Shown: positions 63,943-64,000 of the stretch, in pieces
How positions within the stretch are numbered: the first letter of the stretch is position 1
How the letters are laid out: each line of letters starts with the position of its first letter
Made by a program: the position numbers and the translations under genes
Assembly (NCBI RefSeq): GCF_013409645.1
Contig: NZ_JACCBG010000001.1
Span: forward strand, 3,532,001-3,596,000
Length of the DNA: 64,000 nucleotides
Origin: Nocardioides panaciterrulae
GTDB lineage: Bacteria; Actinomycetota; Actinomycetes; Propionibacteriales; Nocardioidaceae
Reading direction: 5' to 3'
Notes under the pieces: generated by a model
The model's input: the letters and a program-made list of their open reading frames with translations, nothing else
Databases searched by the model: none
What the model was told of the DNA's origin: nothing

Positions 63943-64000
63943 GTGCCGTCGCAAATGCCCTCACAGGCTGACACCCCCGGCCCGGGTCCGGGAGCGGCGG
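63943..64000 (+). CDS. Start of a divergent gene, perhaps 5-formyltetrahydrofolate cyclo-ligase (cut by window end)
   Basis: An open + strand frame from GTG 63943 (also ATG 63955) runs to the window edge with 19 codons (VPSQMPSQADTPGPG). Too little is visible for a domain. In mycobacteria the gene divergent from galU is the formyl-THF cyclo-ligase (Rv0992c); this identity rests on position only. Confidence 0.35.
   Translation, partial: MPSQMPSQADTPGPGPGAA

Overview
This window is chromosomal DNA from a very high-GC actinomycete, most likely a Nocardioides-like member of the Nocardioidaceae. The support is the GC-rich third codon positions, frequent GTG starts, ATGA/GTGA gene overlaps, actinobacteria-specific families (DUF6297, DUF6318, RpfB, GlpR/SepX, PMT mannosyltransferase) and gene order matching known actinobacterial neighbourhoods. 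No rRNA, CRISPR array, transposase or phage gene was seen. There is one tRNA, Ala (CGC), at 58432-58507.

Layout. 0-8.2 kb is the SOS locus: a truncated GAF/ATPase gene, a LysM protein of the ChiZ/DivS type, an accessory insert and lexA. The insert holds a polymorphic toxin with an RNase A-like C-terminus, its CdiI-like immunity gene and a secreted PKD/DUF6318 pair. Two LexA-box matches lie between the LysM gene and the toxin, and a third overlaps the lexA promoter. 8.2-11.3 kb holds a DinG-like helicase and a hydrolase. 11.3-18.2 kb is a two-component system followed by a redox cassette (ApbE flavin transferase, ferric-reductase-like membrane protein, NuoF-like protein, small ferredoxin) with secreted or anchored proteins beside it. 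18.2-31.3 kb is a housekeeping run (hflX, dapF, miaA, miaB) interspersed with a GcvT-type dehydrogenase, a P-loop kinase, SDR and DHFR-like enzymes, and an operon of very acidic small proteins around a Nudix hydrolase. 31.3-38.5 kb has a Tat-exported PHP hydrolase, an ABC exporter pair, a thioesterase-like protein, tam and a VOC gene facing a MarR regulator, and a double-glyoxalase protein.

38.6-49.1 kb (ABC-F, ispE, rsmA, rpfB, tatD, hydrolase, rsmI, PMT) follows the mycobacterial Rv1011-Rv1002c order. 58.6-64 kb (glpR, rimJ-like, mog, moaC, moeA/glp, UGPase and perhaps the start of a formyl-THF cyclo-ligase gene) follows Rv0996-Rv0992c. Between them, 49.1-58.4 kb carries an SDR, a PPOX protein, a ZIP transporter and an arabinoside-utilisation operon (LacI regulator, GH51 arabinofuranosidase, ABC sugar importer). 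That operon abuts the remnant of a LuxR-type regulator, so it looks like an insertion.

How the genes work together. LexA probably controls itself, the LysM protein and possibly the toxin-immunity pair, which would be an actinobacterial parallel to SOS-induced colicins. The redox cassette probably moves NAD(P)H electrons across the membrane under control of the adjacent two-component system. The LacI protein probably represses the arabinosidase/importer operon through a perfect palindrome over its promoter. The moeA-glpR block links molybdenum cofactor synthesis with a divisome protein pair. The best second looks are the SOS-boxed toxin module, the redox cassette with no visible flavinylation substrate, the acidic-protein operon, and two decayed genes (an exonuclease/phosphatase with an in-frame amber codon and the LuxR fragment).
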